Assembly: GCA_030770545.1 (NCBI GenBank) | Contig: CM061102.1 | Coordinates: 6,561,501 to 6,625,500 of the forward strand | Source: Macropodus opercularis | Lineage: Eukaryota > Chordata > Actinopteri > Anabantiformes > Osphronemidae | DNA: 64,000 nt | Direction of reading: 5' to 3' | Shown: piece by piece, positions 1 to 12,685 of the stretch | Layout: each line of letters begins with the position of its first letter | How positions within the stretch are numbered: the stretch's first letter is position 1 | The notes under the pieces: generated by a model | The model's database searches: none | The model's input: only the letters and a program-made list of their open reading frames with translations | Told to the model about the DNA's origin: nothing | Translations under genes and position numbers: made by a program

Positions 1-560
1 ATGTTATCACCATAGAACTAAGCATGCATAATTTTGTTTTATATAAAAACATAAGCGATGTGGTTTTAGTGAAATACAGTAATGAGTATTTCAGGTTTTG
101 GCTGTTTGATACAATATGAAATAATTATAACCTCACCCTTACTATATTTGAAACATCACCAGTTCAGTCCAACAGCACAGATAACGGTTGTCACAGCTCT
201 ACAGCTTAGTGTTTTTCCTCTTGTTTTTGTAGGATTTATGAAAAAATCCATTAGGATAAAACTTTGAATAGTAATCTCAGCAAACCCGCTGGCGTCCCCA
301 GACCCCCCAGATACTGAAAATAACATTCAAAGCGTCAGGACAACAGCGGGTTTGACCAAGCAAACAGATGACATAACTCCAGTTCCTCGCTACCTCCTCC
401 CACTTTACACAAGTGCTTTGATTTGAAGCCCCATCAACCTGGTCCTTAATTGACACTGTACTTACAGTATGTTTAGAGGGCACTACTTTGATGGCATCTA
501 CCGTCTGAAAAGACGACAGCCTCCAGTGCAGCAGCTCCGGTTCTGATTCACACAATCTTC
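1..560. other. Left edge, no supported gene
   Basis: This is AT-rich sequence with two plus-strand acceptor-like sites (ttgtttttgtag near 232; acttacag near 468). The second is followed by an open frame of about 25 codons ending at a stop near 550. It could be the last exon of a plus-strand neighbour converging on tmem248, but I do not recognise the peptide and no upstream exon is inside the window. Confidence 0.2.
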
Positions 561-819
561 ACCTTCATCCTGCTTCAGAATACTTCATATAGACTCCTTG
601 TTTAAACTGTTTAAGAGACAAACATTTTTACAAAATGCCACCAAGTTTCTTACAGGTATCATCTGTGGACCAGCATCCTTTGTGGAGAAAGCAACACTTG
701 CACTGCTGGCAAATTAGTTCAATTTATTTTCACTGGCACTTCATTAATCTTGATGTTGCAATTAAAAAAAAAGATAAAAACTACGGTGGCAGATAAAAGG
801 AGACAAAAGCACAAAGTGA

Positions 820-3800
820 TGTTGAACTTCAGTGACACTTTATTTAAACTTGAATTCATTTACAGCAGTTCCACTGCAGAGGAAAAGGGTTTGAATAACA
901 TCCTAGCCACGTTAAACCTATGGTCCTATCTACTGTATGTACAGGGAGAGAGGATGCAGCTCGATGGTGCAGAAGGCACAGAGTTGGCTTAATATTTGCC
1001 TGTAAGCGCTGCTAATATGACAGAACGGATTAACAGGGAAAAACGGCAGCTTTTAAATGAAGAACACTGAGATGCAACTAAGTCAAATATGGCAGCAGTC
1101 ACTACTTCAGTCCTCAGTGATATACTGGAGCAAATTCTAACGCCAGTAAATCTGCTCCTAAAGAATCAGATTTACTCAACAATCCTGGTCATTTGAGCTT
1201 CTTGTAACTGAGAAAGGATGATACTGCGTTTGGATTGGATTAAGCCAGCGTGTTGCACAATGTGTGATAAGGTGAAACAAAGAAAACTCAAACCAAACTG
1301 AACAATGTTAAGGCATTTTGCAATTAGCGTTGCAATTCTAACCAAAAAGAATTGACCCAAACAGATAAGACACAGGTAAACTCAGGTTGCCGACATTAAT
1401 TATGACGATATGGCAATAACATGGCATGCTTCATTCACATCTGCAGTTTCACTACCAAACCATGCTTCCCTCCAAACATCCAAGTTCTCCAACAGTCCAA
1501 TAGGAGCTGGCAAACTGTCTAAAACAGCTTCAGTCCTACTGTAAGCACATGGTAGGTAGCACTCGAATGTTACACACCTCTAAAATAGGAAGACACGTCC
1601 TAACGTCGTTCACCGGGGGGGTAAAATGTATCACAACCATTAGGACCAAAACCCAACACCTCACTCATCCAGTCACACACATACAAAAAAATCTAAACTA
1701 TAAATGCACAAAAGGTCTGATACCATAATGTGACAAGAGATGCATTTCAGCCACAGAGAAATAAACCTTATAATATACCACTCTAAAACACAATTCAAGT
1801 AAAGCCTCTCAAACAGAACAAAGGATCAAACTACATCAGTTTTAAAATCTCTTGGAATTGTTGCATCACAGATTTAGAATATGTATAAAAAATACATTCA
1901 ACAAGTACGTCAACAAAATTATAACAGAGGTAAGTAAAATATATCAGTAATTGCCATTTTAGAGTCATATGCAAGCAATTACAGGCGGACTTAGATTATT
2001 AATTCTCCAATTTTCCTTTAAGACTGTAGGAAGGTTTGGATTTCATACTGAAGTTTGAAGCTCTGACAACTTTATTACCTTTTACAGTTAAGCAGCACAG
2101 TGGACAGTGGCTTGTGACTCTTTAATCTAGACAGTAGCTGTTTCTTTTCTGTATTACAAACCTAATGTGCATTGCAGCAGATGTAAATTAAATGATTGTC
2201 AAAGTTAGCCATGCTCTGAAACTATGGATTGGATAACTACTGGAAGAGCTCAAATTTCACATTTAAAGCTACATTTACACAATAAGTCACAATTCCTGTG
2301 AACCCGTGCCAGGTTTCGTTGTGGATGTTGGTAGAGGTGAGCTTGTCTTTCGTGTTTCTGTGCCCAATCAGGTCAATATAGGCTTTTGTACAGTAGAACT
2401 TCCACTACAAATCCAAAGATCCAGAACCTTAGTCAGCTGGAACAAGACCTAAGAGAACCACAGTCTAAAAGCACCCTTAATATTTATTTATACCCTCTAT
2501 AGTTCACAAAGTCACTCAAACATTCATACACCAAGTGAGTTTTTGCTCATTTTGTTGTAGTACAAATTAATAAAGCCTTTTTATGATTCAATCTATCTAT
2601 AATTATTCTTTTTTTTATTTCAATGCCACCTCAAAGAAAGTGAATCTGTGTGGGAGCACAAAATATAGGCAATCAAAAAATAAAATGTGCAAGAAGTCTG
2701 AAGGAACAATAACTACACAAACACGTGCAACTGAGTGATCAGTTCAAAACAGACACAACTCTAAAGCATTTAACATGAATAAACAAAGGGCGCATCTGCT
2801 TTCACACCACAGGTTCATCCTCCTGATAAGACAAACAAGGATGGCACTGAGGGACCAGAGAGAATCTGGTCTCCCTCCCTAGGCTGAAGCCAGCGAGTCT
2901 GATCATACTGTAAGTAAGGCAGGACACTGTTTAGCTTCATCCAGGCGCAACAAAAAGAAATCTTGAAGCCAAAGCTACTAAACTGGTTTAAAATGGCTGC
3001 AAACAAAAGACGGGAGAGGCGGGTGAGAGACGAAGCCGCAGAGAAAAAAGAAAACAAAGTGTGCGACAACGTCAAAACAAGAGTTTCTCATAAACCACAA
3101 GAAGCTGCAGCTCATCTAAACCGTTGAATAGCCTTCTAATAAACGCTATAGGACACAAACTGAGACAACGACGCATTCATTCAGATATTCTGTGCAGTGT
3201 TACTCCATATTTACTGACACTGCAGACGTAGGGAATATGAAAGATAATTAGGCAAAGAGCTTTCAAACTGATCTCCCAGTTTCTAATGATGTAAAGCTGT
3301 GGCTGAAGGAAATGTTCAATCAATTCAATTTTTTTTCTTTTTAACTTCCACTGGGTGGACAAGGAAAGTGCTACATTTATTATCGTCCCTGTTAAAGCTG
3401 CAGTAACAAGTGCATAATGCAAATGTAGTTATAAATGTACCACAAGCATCCCACCCTCAGGCCAGGTATTCAAGCACTTTTAGTTCACCTGCTTGCAGTC
3501 CGTTGCATGCTCTCTTATCATGGGAGACGTATCCAAACGTTCCCAGCACAAGCTTTATGTAATGTGATCTTAGATAATGCCGCAAATGTTTTTCTTTTAG
3601 CAAACCTCTATGATGTAAAAACATTTCCCATTCCAATGTTGCTTAACAAACTGACACCAACCACTGCTGGAAAAATAGCTGTGAGGTTCTTGTATCTGGT
3701 CTTCTGCTTTGTTTATGTACTGCATGTTCTGACATGGCACAAGGGGACTCAGGCAAAATAAGAAAAAGGGAGAAACGGGGGGAAGAGGTTTTGCACAGAA

Positions 3801-4020
3801 CATCAAAGTTCCTACAAATATTTACAACATAAATACAGGCACTTGTATATCTTTGGTTGGAGAAACCCAACATTGCAAGAGTAATGCATTCACAGAGCTT
3901 TTGTGTCCCTTATTGTATTTCGAGGTTCACTAGGCAACTGGTATGTTTATTTTTTATTTCTTCTTCCTTTGAGCTTGTCTGTGTTACAGATAAGTTCTGT
4001 TAGAGCTCTCAGATGTCTTT
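820..4020 (-). other. tmem248: Probable tmem248 3' UTR
   Basis: About 3.2 kb follow the tmem248 stop codon with no splice-supported coding exon on either strand. Minus-strand AATAAA hexamers (TTTATT on plus) occur shortly after the stop at about 3945-3957, and again near 3375, 2485, 839-844 and 723-728. The pair near 840 and 725 is a reasonable distal polyadenylation site, giving a long UTR, while the pair near 3950 would give a UTR of about 80 nt. The true end needs transcript data. The ORFs of 70-159 codons across this stretch have no family resemblance that I recognise. Confidence 0.5.
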
Positions 4021-4041
4021 TTAACCTTCTGACAACGCCAC
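4021..4041 (-). CDS. tmem248: tmem248 terminal coding microexon (VALSEG-stop)
   Basis: Read on the minus strand, ccccttgcag is followed by GTGGCGTTGTCAGAAGGTTAA, which encodes VALSEG and a stop. The human protein ends CPEKVALAEA, so this 21-nt coding part explains the conserved tail. The donor at 4653/4654 (GAGAAG then gtacaac) joins in phase 0. Without this splice, exon 6 reads on for 13 different residues to a TAG at 4612-4614. Confidence 0.85.
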   Translation of the reverse strand: MALSEG

Positions 4042-7000
4042 CTGCAAGGGGAAAAAGGTACAGTCATCAGGCATCGCCGCAAAAGCGGGTAATATGGACG
4101 AGAGCAGTGAAATCATTTTTAAAGGTTTTAGTTCCGACTACTGTAATTAGTATGTTTAGCCTCTGTCCAGCTACAGTAACACTACTAGTAAAAGAGCCTG
4201 TAGCAGCCTCGAAGTGGCTGGAAGTTTCATGGACACATCGCCCCTATTCATATACATATGGACAAGCTATGAACTGTTTAACCGGGGGGGTCTGTTTTAA
4301 ATTTTGCTCAGAACAACAGAAACAGAATATGCTTGCTCTGCTGTTCTCAGAGCAGACATTCAAAAGCATCTGTTTGACTTGATTTGACGTTTTCTAATGT
4401 TGTCTGTATTGTACTACAACAGGCACAACAAAGGTGCCAAATCATGTTCTATCAGTTTCTATTCTTTTGTGAAAGGCTACTATACACATACTAGACTTAA
4501 AGAGGAGTTTATGTGCAATGTTGGCTTAAAAAAAAAGACAGAATCATCCATTTATTTTGAATTTGATTAAATCATATGACCGATCAGTGGTCCGTCAATA
4601 AGTCACAGAAACTACCTGTTCATGTCATATAGCACTGCTGGTGTCGGTTGTACCTTCTCAGGGCAGAAGTCGGAGTTGGTTTGTCGGACTTTGCCAGGTC
4701 GTCCCTTTATGACTGCATAGCAGAACATAGTGATGACCATGACAAACAGGAAGTAGCTAGTGTGCATCAGATGCAGGTTGATGAGGGAACGGTCATCCTG
4801 GGAAGAAGTGTGTAAAAAAAAGAAGCAGGTGAACAATTACTCATATTTCATGATGAACGAACCACAAACCTAATGTATATTTTACTGAAATAGACTGTCT
4901 CGAGCAGTATTTCCAGTTTCTATCAGTCTGCAATCAGGTGACTGTGCAGTCACAGCATTCATTTTCAAACTGTTTTCAGGCTCACTGGTGCATTCAGTCC
5001 AATGCTGTGGTCTGTCAGTGGAACCATTCATAGGACCATCAGTATAAAATCTAAAAGGTTTTTAAATAGGTCCCACAGAGCAGCTGTGTTTGCTTTTTCC
5101 TGTATTTTGCTTATATTGTGTTGAGCTTCAATAAGACATAAAATCCTACGCAAACATAAGCTTTAAATCAGGAGCGTCGTGTTCCTTTAGGTCTGTCATT
5201 ACACATCTATCAGCAGATCAGGTGAGTGAAATATATGCATCAAGAAGAGTTAACTCACATCAGGAACGATGACGGTAAGCTTTGGGTTGAGAGCGTGGTA
5301 CACCTTGCCAATGGCTCCTTTGTAACACCAGAAAGGGTTGTAGTCTTGACTGTACTTGGTGTCTGAGTCACGGACTGTGGTGAACACCTTGTACCAAGAC
5401 GTGGCATTGGCGTACGTCTCCGGCACGCAGTGCGGTGGCTGCCTGCACGTCACAAAACAATATTACAGAGTGAACTGCTCACATTATCCTGATTATGGGA
5501 CTAACAGCGGAAATGTGCATATGTTCATTTATATAAAAGATTCTTTCTATTCGTTTCGTGGTTTCATATTGTTAACTTTTGTAGTTCTGAAGAACAGAAG
5601 ACAGTGCAGAGTGACGTTCAAAGACGCTGACTGCAAAGAAATGGCAGACGGTACACAACTAATTCACACCAGACATCTCTAAACACTGTCTTTGCTTCAA
5701 CACCTCCACATTCTGTAGACATGTTACAGACTGTAACATGTAACACCAGTTATTGTGTAAAACACATGTTTGCCACCCTACAAATGCTGCTAACTTCATT
5801 CTAGCTGCTGATTAACCAGCTTCAAAGCCTGAAAGCCTGAAAATATGCAGCAACACATGCATCCATGTTGATTTGCCTTCTATAAATAATAGTGCAAGTC
5901 ATCGTGTGAATGAAACACATGATGACTAAGTCTAATTATGTTTTGTCAGCTCACCTAAAAATGACATAGATGCATTACACTAACAACTCAGAGTGAATGG
6001 AAGCAATAAGCCATATGTGAAACCTGAAATCACATGAGAACAGAAAAAGAAATGCAAAACTATGTCTACGGTTTTCATTCTTGTAAATATGACCCAGCTC
6101 TAAGCAGAGACATAAAGTGCCTTCCTGTGAGTTAGGGAGACAGTCCAACTCACACTGTGACTGGGAAGATATTGCTGGCTGCCGTGATAGTCATGCAAGT
6201 GCTGAACACCACCTGCTCGCAGTGGCCGTGCAGTACACAGTCATCCGAGTTCCAGGATACGGGCAGCGTGAAAGTGATGTTTATTTCTTCATGGGCCTCC
6301 CGACCTACATACAAAAACAGAAACATAACGAGAGCAAACCAGATCAATAGAAAACCTACAATTGGGGAAAAAGCTATTGTGATACTCGTTTTTGGCTGCC
6401 TTGTATTTTTATGTAACCCACCCATGGTCACAATATAATCTTCAAGATTACATCCTACAATATTCTGAGGGAGCTATAAAGCTAATACTCACTAAACCTA
6501 AAAACAGCATGAACACCGTATATCATGACAAGAAACCAGGAAGATAGATGATAGAATATAACAGACTGATGTTATACAAATATTAAATATTTATCTGCAA
6601 CTGCAAATGAAATTACATCACTTCGGAGTGAAAGTGAGGATAGACTGATATATCAATACAACCATGAACAAGGAATCCCAAAGCAAAACTAATTTAAATT
6701 CTCACAATCAAAGTGAGACATAAAGTACAAAGCTTGTACTAAACTTTTTAAACAACAGTTAATTCCAGTGAAATGTTAATATACTGTGGGCTACTTAACA
6801 ATGTACACTGATGCACAAACACAAATCCATAAATGATATATATTTAATGAGCAAGGCTCTAATAGAAGATTCTTCTCAGGAACACTCTATTCCCATTAGT
6901 CCTGGAATAGACATGACAGTATAAACTCTACTCTATTGACTCTACTGACTCTTACATTTTACACAGCTGAGCCTGTCACAACAAGGAAAGCACTACAATG

Positions 7001-10000
7001 CGGGACTAGGGGTGAAATAGTCACCTAGAAATAGAAGACAAGGATTATTTATACTGCGTTGAAGTCACATATTTCAACGTGATTAATGTCCATGTGTAGA
7101 GCTACAGCAGAGCTCGAGACATTCACTTCCCACTTTGCTCTACCTTCTTAAATCTTAAAGTCTGAAACCTATAGCAAGACAGAGAAGCTAAATGCACAAT
7201 ACAGCCACTGTTTGCTCGCTACATTTAGGTAACATTACCACACAGTGATGTAAGTTAAAACCCATTAGGACAAACCAAACCCTCTCCCTTGAAAGGAATG
7301 CATAACCTAACTATAGCAGACACACAAGGCAGGCCACACACACACTATAGGCGGCAAACATTCTTCATGTTACATATTAGTTTTTAAGCTATTACAGCAA
7401 TATCAATATCTCTCTAAGTCAAAAAAGATGGGTGTCAGATGTCTGACAGTATTGCTAAATGTCCAGGTCTGCTCCAATTAATCAGTCTTCAAACATCAAC
7501 AAATAAAATCTAAATCATATCTGACAGCCCCTTATAAGTACAGGTGCATTACATATGAAGTTGGCACCACAGTATTTGTGCATCATTTGGGCACAAATAT
7601 GTAATTTTGTGCAGCATATATGCATTAAGTCATTCTGGGGACACTGGCATATCTAGATCCCTTCTTTCAGAACATTTGAATGCCCAGATTAAACTGATGA
7701 AAGCAATGGTAATTTCCTCCTCATAGAGAATTATCAATATTATCATTATTCCATCAAAAAGAAAACCTACCAGATAGGCCAACTTGTTGCCCCAAGACTG
7801 TGGCATACAGGTGGGTGATATTGCGAGAGTACCCTCCAAAAGGCCGCTGTGGGTCCAGAGTAAGAGTGATGGGGACAGAGATGTTGATTGGACCCGAGTC
7901 CTCTAGCAGGAGTGGAGCCTGTGTGCTGGAACGAGCCTGACCACTGGTCACAACCATGCTCTCTGGAGTAGTTGACTCATTCAAGCCATGCTTTATCGTT
8001 TCATTCTCTGACGCACAAAAGTCCAGCTCATTGTAGCGCAGCAGAAAGGTGTTCCAGTCCTGAGAGAGTGTGTTTTACATGAACAATACGTTATTACTAA
8101 CCAGACATCTATCACCTGAAATTAAATGAGCCAAGTCATGTGATCAGTAGTGCTGTCCCACTGTATTTGTATGTCACAATACTTAAATATTTGATATGTG
8201 CATATGCAGTTCAGAATTTAAAGTCACTTAGTAGTGTTTCACTTTCACTTCACTTTTGGCACTGTGAAGGAGAGTCACACTGCAAGACAAACAGGATGAG
8301 TTTAATTAAGAAAGACTGAGACAAATGCGTTACAATACAGGTAGGGCTGTTTAGACACTGAACCTTTGAACTAAGGCACAGAAATAAATGTTCAACCGTA
8401 TGAGGTACCTGAAAATGGTCACAGGTGAACTACATTGTGCTTTGTGTTTATGGAGTTCTTATCTTTATAAGAAAATCCTGTCCTGTGACTGACTGTAGTC
8501 TTTACAATCATGTAGACATTAAATCCAAGCAAAAGGTTGAAATGTTTACATTTTGCACAAACAAGTCTTGGAGACTGCACTAGGTGAGAAAAAAAACTGA
8601 ATAGGTCATAGCATAAATGTAACATGGTTCAGAATTATGAACAAATGCATCCTTGAGGAATAAAGCAGGCAACAAAGGTCATGAAGTGACCTTTAGAATG
8701 AGCAGTGACCACATTATACTGGTATTTGAGAAATACTCAAGCAGCCTATAAATTCATCTTATCTTAAATAAGACTATGAGTCAGCCTCACCTCTGTTAAC
8801 TCTGGAGATTTGATCTCCTTAATTTTGAAGAAATAACCGACAGTGAGGAAGGCGATGGCCACTGCACTGACGCTGATCATAAAAATTACCAGCGGTGGAC
8901 GGTTATTGATGTAGCTTCTCAGGTTCTCTATAGGATTTAACAGGTACACCTGCATATGAAGAAATACACAGTGGATCAACACATTTTATATTAATGGTAA
9001 ATAATATGACATGAACTCTGAAACATTTGCTGCCTGTACTACTGTTAATAGATAATGAAGTTACTGATCTACAAAACTAACCAAGAAAAACTATTGATAA
9101 GAGCTGTCTGTCTGTCTGAATTTCCCCAACGTGGGATCAATAAAGGATCATCTTAACAAAATGTGTTTTGTTAAAGCATATAGTGGATTTTATTTATGAT
9201 GTGGAAAATACAGTTAACTAAGTGGGGTTACACCTACTAATAAATCTTTGTAAACAGAGCTTGATTAAAAAAAACAGTGGGCAGTGTTGTATATTTAGCA
9301 TTGTGATTGATTGTGATTGATTGAGATTTAACACCAATTACTGCACACAAGGATAATATTTACCCAGTGTAAAAACAATACATCAGGCAGGCAAACTATA
9401 TATCAGTATATCTGGGAAAATGCCTTCAGGTTCTTGCAAATGCATCAGCCGGTTGAGCAAGATGCTTTAACCACAGGTGTGTTGTCTCAAAGACAAGTCT
9501 GTCAATGGAACTGCCTTTTAAAAACACCTCTTTCCGTACTGGTACATTATCGCCTCACATGTAAACACGTGACAGAATGTGCACGTCATTTGAACAACAC
9601 GGTCTTCAATAGATCAAAATGTTTAAAAGCATTAATAGATTCACTAAAAAAGTAGATCAAGAATATGCAACTCATGCCAATCGTTTCTTAACGTTTAACA
9701 GCACGTAACGTCGTGAAATATTAACACTGTTGTCAGTGGCAGGTAAAATAACTTTCTGTTTTACCGCATCTTCCTCTAAATTGTGAAAAACTGAAGTTGT
9801 CTTTTTGACGGGAGAGTAAAATTACACGAGTGTTGTCGAACTGCGCAACCTATGTGCTGGATAAAGTGGGGGCATCTCGTATTAAACTAGATAACTTTAT
9901 TTGCATTTGCGAGACCGCAGTCAGCCAAGTGACAGATGCTGTCACCCTTGTAGCTAATAAGCTAGCTAACTTAGCTAGCATTACCTGGCTCTTTTGTTCC

Positions 10001-10092
10001 AAAATGTGACAGACGATACTATGTACTGAACTACAAACTGCCGACGGCTCGGATAAAAATGGACACGATAAGACACAAGCGGTTCTCACCAT
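4021..10092 (-). CDS. tmem248: TMEM248, two-pass transmembrane protein (complete CDS, 7 coding exons)
   Basis: Exons in coding order: 10090-10092 (ATG only), 8791-8949, 7771-8059, 6154-6304, 5259-5442, 4654-4797, 4021-4041. All have GT-AG borders and the phases sum to 316 codons plus TAA; the human protein is about 314 aa. The start codon is the last three bases of exon 1, followed directly by gtgaga, in a good context (A at -3, G at +4). Residues about 21-43 form a membrane segment (FMISVSAVAIAFLTVGYFF). A long luminal loop carries sequons NETI, NEST, NISV, NITH, NITF and NATS plus several cysteines. A second membrane segment (SYFLFVMVITMFCYAVI) precedes a short tail ending CPEK-VALSEG. Recognition rests on close agreement with remembered vertebrate TMEM248, for example GREAHEEINITFTLP and NPFWCYKGAIGKVYHALNPK. 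Its molecular function is unknown to me. It is transcribed divergently from lig3. Confidence 0.95.
9105..9152 (+). mobile_element. Possible LINE-type 3' tail remnant
   Basis: (GTCT)n-rich sequence is followed by GAATTTCCCCAACGTGGGAT and CAATAAAGGATCATC. The pattern of AATTTCCCC, short hairpin, GGGATCAATAAAG and a short repeat resembles the 3' end of L2-like elements that I recall as common in fish. Only the tail is present, inside tmem248 intron 1. Confidence 0.4.
9301..9329 (+). repeat. Short tandem repeat (TTGTGATTGA)
   Basis: Two exact copies of TTGTGATTGA and a partial third, in tmem248 intron 1. Confidence 0.7.
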
Positions 10093-10450
10093 TTTCTCCT
10101 TCCGTGCATGCGACAGATGCGAGCTGGGATGTTCGTGGCGGGGCCACAACAAACACTAGCAGTTTCGCTAACAAGCTAGCCTCGGTGAAGCTAGCCTGTC
10201 TGCTTGTTTGTTTCCCGAAGCTACTCCCCCCTGAACACACCGCTGAAGAACAAAAGTCGGCGTTCGGTGAAAACAGTTTTAGTGATGACAACACCACGTA
10301 TGCTTATTCCCATTCTTTGCTTTAGTTCACTGCAGGCTTGGTGAGAAACGACTCCTGTGCATTGACTGATATAACGTCAATAACGTAGATACTTCAGTCG
10401 ACTTCTCCTCCGCGTACACAAGCATCTGCAGTGCGCAGTGTCGTGCTCTT
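10093..10450 (-). promoter_or_regulatory. tmem248: tmem248 5' UTR and promoter region
   Basis: Exon 1 of tmem248 runs upstream from its terminal ATG at 10090-10092 into a stretch that looks richer in CpG than the flanks. GCTAAC and GCTAGC words occur at 10167-10180 and 10190-10195. No TATA box is evident and the transcription start cannot be placed. The next gene, lig3, faces away on the plus strand less than 2 kb away, so this interval and the lig3 leader form a divergent promoter block. Confidence 0.5.
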
Positions 10451-11520
10451 CTTCTTTGGTTTTAGCCTTCGGCGGGTTTGGTTGCTGCCACCTTTTGTTC
10501 GGAGTGTGTGTTAACTACTGGTTAAACTGTTTCATTCTTTTAAAGTACACCCAGATCTGAAGCTCTCGAACGTCATACGTCATAGTAAATGTGTACGCTC
10601 ACACTTTGAAAGTACTTCAAGTAAATTAAAAGTACCACTTAAATTCTTTACTCAAATTGAAAGGTCTACTAATAAATTAACTACAGTACTATGCTAGAAA
10701 AAAACTGAAAAAAGACTGAAAAGCATGATAATGTATTTTAAATATTATTGAACTTGTGGCTGCTGATAACATGGATGAAGAAGTCTAATACAGAAGTGTT
10801 GTGCCTCACAGCATGTTTGCAGAAATGTGCACATATTCAAGGAGAGAACTGTTTAAACTGCTAGTATCTGAGTCTATCATGAAGCAAGTAAACTCTAACT
10901 TCCTTAATATCTTGTAAGATAATAGTGACCTATATTATTTAATTATAACACAACTACCGTTTTGCAAGTGCAGACATCTTTTTGTTTCACATACACACAC
11001 ATGTTTGCATGGGTTTGGAATGTTAGGAATGTAATTCTCAGGAATGTCTTGACAGGATCTCAGGTTATTGAAAAGAGAAGCAAAATAATTTATTACACTT
11101 TGAGTAGCTGTGTCTTTGATATTATTCATTGTATTACTGGATGTTTAATAATATGTTTGATGTCTTATCTATTTAATATGAAAGAGCTTGTCTTCCATTG
11201 AGGCACCAGAGTAATAATTACGTAAATCCTGACTGAAGAGTCACTGGTGCGCAGCTGCCACCTTGCTTTAACTCTTCCATAAGTGGGTCTTACCTTATCT
11301 TAAAGTTGATATTAGTAGCTTCATCTACACATTCAATATAAAATACAACTATACAGTAAGGTCCAGTGAGGTTTTGCTACAGAAGTTTTTTATTATTGAA
11401 AAACAAATACAACTTATTACAGTGTATAAAGTAATAAAAAAAAATACAATACACAAAATACTAACTGGCATTTAGGAGCTTTGTAAACAACACAAACTAA
11501 TCAAATTGCCACATAATGTA
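10440..11520. other. Intergenic spacer between tmem248 and lig3
   Basis: No coding exon is supported. A segment at about 10443-10512 begins with TCTTCTTCTTTGG and runs into GGCGG, GCCACC and GGAGTG words; it resembles a dispersed short repeat that I recall from fish genomes, but this is unverified. The rest is AT-rich, with homopolymer and low-complexity patches near 11390-11460. Confidence 0.35.
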
Positions 11521-11534
11521 ATACATGCTCCCGT

Positions 11535-11548
11535 CCAGCAGATGGCGG
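11535..11548 (+). promoter_or_regulatory. CTCF-like core motif
   Basis: CCAGCAGATGGCGG matches all 14 positions of the degenerate CTCF core CCASYAGRKGGCRS. It lies in the divergent spacer between tmem248 and lig3, about 0.5 kb before the likely lig3 first exon. Occupancy is not shown, and the site could instead be part of a repeat. Confidence 0.4.
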
Positions 11549-11559
11549 TAAGTGTCTAA

Positions 11560-12019
11560 TGGTTTCCAGAGAAGCATTGTGAAGCCCACGTGAAGCTCTT
11601 TTGGCTGGTCCTGTTGTGACAAGTTGACAAGATTTCAGCAGAGCTTTGGCGGAAGTTAAACCTTTTCATTTCGACACGAACCAAACAACGATACCTTTGA
11701 AAGTAAAACAGAGGCGTCGCATAATTGAGGAGGTACTAAGACAGTTTGCTTCCAGTGAACAGCTGTTACAAACCACAAAACATCTGCCCAAGCATAATAA
11801 ATGCAAATATCTGAAACAAAGCTTTTATTGTGTAGAGCCGGGGCGGAAGTGTTATTTTTTTATATTGTCACTGATTATAACTTGGCATCTCTGTTTTGTC
11901 GGCTAACAACAATGAAGAGAGGAGTAGAATTATAAATCGTGCTTTTATATCTCACTAAATTGTTTGTGATTCGACAATACGTGAAAAGAAGGAGACGCGT
12001 TTTCCAAAGCTTCTACCAG
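11560..12019 (+). promoter_or_regulatory. lig3: lig3 promoter and probable non-coding exon 1
   Basis: A donor-like site, TTCTACCAG then gtaaaagc, ends a possible leader exon at 12019. The next acceptor (cttgttttaaag, exon from 12658) opens the exon that holds both lig3 start codons. The transcription start is not determined. An open frame of about 86 codons starting from TTG at 11646 lies in this stretch, but it has no ATG start and no recognised homology. Confidence 0.45.
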
Positions 12020-12685
12020 GTAAAAGCATCAAATTGGAGAAGCTGTCGGAGCAACGTTTTAACTTGTTGTGAGAGTTGGCGTGCGGTGTGTTAGCCGGCT
12101 ATGCTAGCTGCTTGTACGAGGGGGACACTTAGTGCAGGTATCGTTAAAGCCAATCAACCTAACTTTTTCCTTTATGATTTATGCAGCTAAGTCTACGGTT
12201 TTAAATCATAAACCTGCTATTTTTAAACTCTATAACTCTACTCACATCCTCTTTATAAGTGTGTAGGTGAGGTTAATAATGAAATCTAGGTACATGTTGA
12301 TTAAGCACAACAACACTTTGTTAATGTAAAGGACCCATAGCTACAGCTTTTACCTGCAGTGGCTATTTGGGTGCGTCGTTAAATACCAGTTTGATCAAAC
12401 ATGGTTGGACATTGTGAGGAGCTGGTTAAACCACTGAGTTTCGCCATCCTCAAATAGCAGGATTATACTGTGAAAACATAACTTTAGGCGTAACCACATT
12501 TTAAAGGCGTGTAGCTTATAGACAGTCATCTGCACCGATGCGTCTTTTTCATCGTTGTTTACTTTACAAGTATTTATATTACTGCAAGTTGAGTCCTTTA
12601 AAGGTAGCAAATATTAACTATGTCTTTAACCATTATGTGTCTTTTCTTGTTTTAAAGGTTGTAATTCTTCCATCCTCACAACTGG

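Noticed and set aside
3903..4382. 159-codon plus-strand open frame
   Set aside because: It lies antisense to the tmem248 3' UTR and terminal microexon, starts from TTG, and shows no recognised protein family. Best explained as chance.
11646..11906. 86-codon frame ahead of lig3, considered as an extra N-terminal exon
   Set aside because: It starts from TTG, has no donor in phase, and lig3 is complete without it.
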